A stretch of 64,000 nt of DNA from an uncultured Bacteroides sp. (GTDB lineage Bacteria; Bacteroidota; Bacteroidia; Bacteroidales; Bacteroidaceae), in assembly GCA_947038155.1 (NCBI GenBank), contig CAMQVH010000004.1:62001-126000 (forward strand). The letters run 5' to 3'. The translations under genes and the position numbers were made by a program. Numbering within the stretch: the stretch's first letter is position 1; every line of letters starts with the position of its first letter. Positions 63,171 through 64,000 of this stretch are shown in pieces. The notes below the pieces were generated by a model, which did no database searches, was not told the origin of the DNA, and worked only from the letters and a program-made list of their open reading frames with translations.

Positions 63171-64000
63171 ATGAAGCATTTACGACAAACTGTACTTTTT
63201 ATATTGTTAGGATTCTTATTGACTGCTTGTCATCATACAGCCGACCGATTGTTATCTATCGAACAATTGATCAAACTGAAACCGGACAGCGCTCTTTCTT
63301 TACTTCGCCAAATTCAGTATCCGGAGAAGCTGTCGGATTCAAATAGGGCTTTGTATGCATTGCTAATGACTCAGGTGATCAATCAGTCATCTGATGAGGA
63401 GCATAAAAGTGATTCACTTATATCTGTTGCAATTGATTATTATAAAGGAACCACGGACTCTGTTCATGCGGCACTGGCTTATTATAATGCCGGTCTGGTA
63501 GCAATGGATAATGAAGATTCGGAAGCTTCCCTGCATAATTTCCTAAAGACAATCGATTGGTTGGGAGAGAGTGATAACGATGAACTTCAGTTCATGGTCA
63601 GGTATAAAATGAGTCGTCTTTTCAACTTGCGACTGATTCCTGATGAGGAACTACGGTTGGGGAAGGCAGCGTTACCTTATGCCGAACGGACAGGCAACCC
63701 TTTGTATATCTGTGCACTGTTGCCGTATATCACTCACGGATTTATGCAGACAAATCAACTGGATAGCGCCTATAAATATTCTGTGCAAGCGATACAACTG
63801 GCTGAGAAAGAGAACTTGGTCCGGGCATTATCACATATTTATTCACAGCATGCCCATCTTTGCATGGCGATGAAGGACTATAAACAGGCGTTGATGTATC
63901 GCGATAAAGATTTGGCTATTCTATTTGAACTTTTCGGAGAGGAAAATGAATATATCTATGATCATTATATAAATAAGGCAAACACACTGACTGAACTGCA
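63171..64000 (+). CDS. TPR-containing lipoprotein, 3'-truncated by window edge
   Basis: The frame starts at 63171 and is still open at the window end, giving 276 codons here. The N-terminus is a lipoprotein signal with lipobox LTAC (Cys at about 20), then short helical repeats (ALSLLRQIQYPEKLSDSNRA, AALAYYNAGLVAM, EASLHNFLKTI, ALPYAERTGNPLYI, DSAYKYSVQAIQLAEKE, SHIYSQHAHLCMAMKDYKQA) of the tetratricopeptide kind. The repeats bear a general likeness to the N-terminal region of the double kinase at 38798, and Bacteroides proteins of this build often end in a membrane span and a LuxR-type or kinase domain. That end lies outside the window, so the full function cannot be told. Confidence 0.75.
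   Translation, partial: MKHLRQTVLFILLGFLLTACHHTADRLLSIEQLIKLKPDSALSLLRQIQYPEKLSDSNRALYALLMTQVINQSSDEEHKSDSLISVAIDYYKGTTDSVHAALAYYNAGLVAMDNEDSEASLHNFLKTIDWLGESDNDELQFMVRYKMSRLFNLRLIPDEELRLGKAALPYAERTGNPLYICALLPYITHGFMQTNQLDSAYKYSVQAIQLAEKENLVRALSHIYSQHAHLCMAMKDYKQALMYRDKDLAILFELFGEENEYIYDHYINKANTLTEL

Noticed and set aside
63643..63873. A 76-codon frame on the plus strand at the window end
   Set aside because: It is out of frame with the TPR lipoprotein that starts at 63171 and runs off the window.

Overview
This window is a chromosomal stretch from a Bacteroidales bacterium, almost certainly a Bacteroides species close to B. thetaiotaomicron. Evidence seen in the sequence: paired SusC/SusD outer-membrane genes behind an ECF sigma/FecR pair, many start sites preceded by the Bacteroidetes -7 box TAnnTTTG (several with TTTG 18-19 bases upstream), lipoproteins with clear lipoboxes, a degenerate hybrid two-component regulator, and few Shine-Dalgarno sequences. 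The species guess rests on remembered gene order and is inference. No CRISPR array, insertion sequence, phage or rRNA operon was found.

Layout. 1-3504: end of the ATP synthase operon (atpF partial, atpH, atpA, atpG). 3669-8367: a LruC-type surface lipoprotein and a PIF1-like helicase. 8465-10798: a lysine exporter split into two overlapping genes, behind a long leader, then an RmlD-like reductase. 10975-14709: an accessory patch with an rtcB remnant, two 183-bp repeats that each encode a small promoter-to-terminator transcript, a clostripain-like lipoprotein between them, and two tandem AraC regulators. 14958-21328: an epimerase, a secreted protein, a two-component pair with a 22-bp-period operator-like array, and an outer-membrane barrel. 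21335-24718: aspartate decarboxylase plus aspartate:alanine antiporter. 24925-31233: one-carbon genes (fhs, glyA), a PorT-like barrel, a flavin reductase and pyrBI. 31439-38599: PBP1a, folK, kdsB, a catalytically dead M16 homologue, an exported MORN protein and prs.

38798-45361 carries a 1451-residue protein with two kinase-like modules, its probable response regulator and an AbgT-family transporter. 45455-56064 is a polysaccharide utilization locus: ECF sigma, FecR, SusC with an STN signalling domain, SusD, a Ser-type sulfatase and a GH2 enzyme. This suggests growth on a sulfated glycan, with import sensed by the receptor and relayed through FecR to the sigma factor. 56288-60401 is an eroded, AT-rich region with a GNAT enzyme, a fragmentary AAA-ATPase gene, an orphan degenerate hybrid regulator and 19-bp direct repeats. 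60402-64000 holds a DUF3352-like membrane protein, a 33-residue membrane peptide, tRNA-Arg(TCT) and the start of a TPR lipoprotein gene that runs off the window.

The most rewarding non-coding signals are four 22-bp-spaced dyads beside the two-component genes (16776-16863), a 21-bp-spaced AraC-like direct repeat (14782-14820), the duplicated small-RNA unit (11141-11323 and 12687-12869), and intra-operon hairpins in the atp and sus operons. The most unusual protein is the double kinase, whose two modules each lack what the other keeps. I found no clear self-contained undescribed system; the best candidates are listed in the findings.
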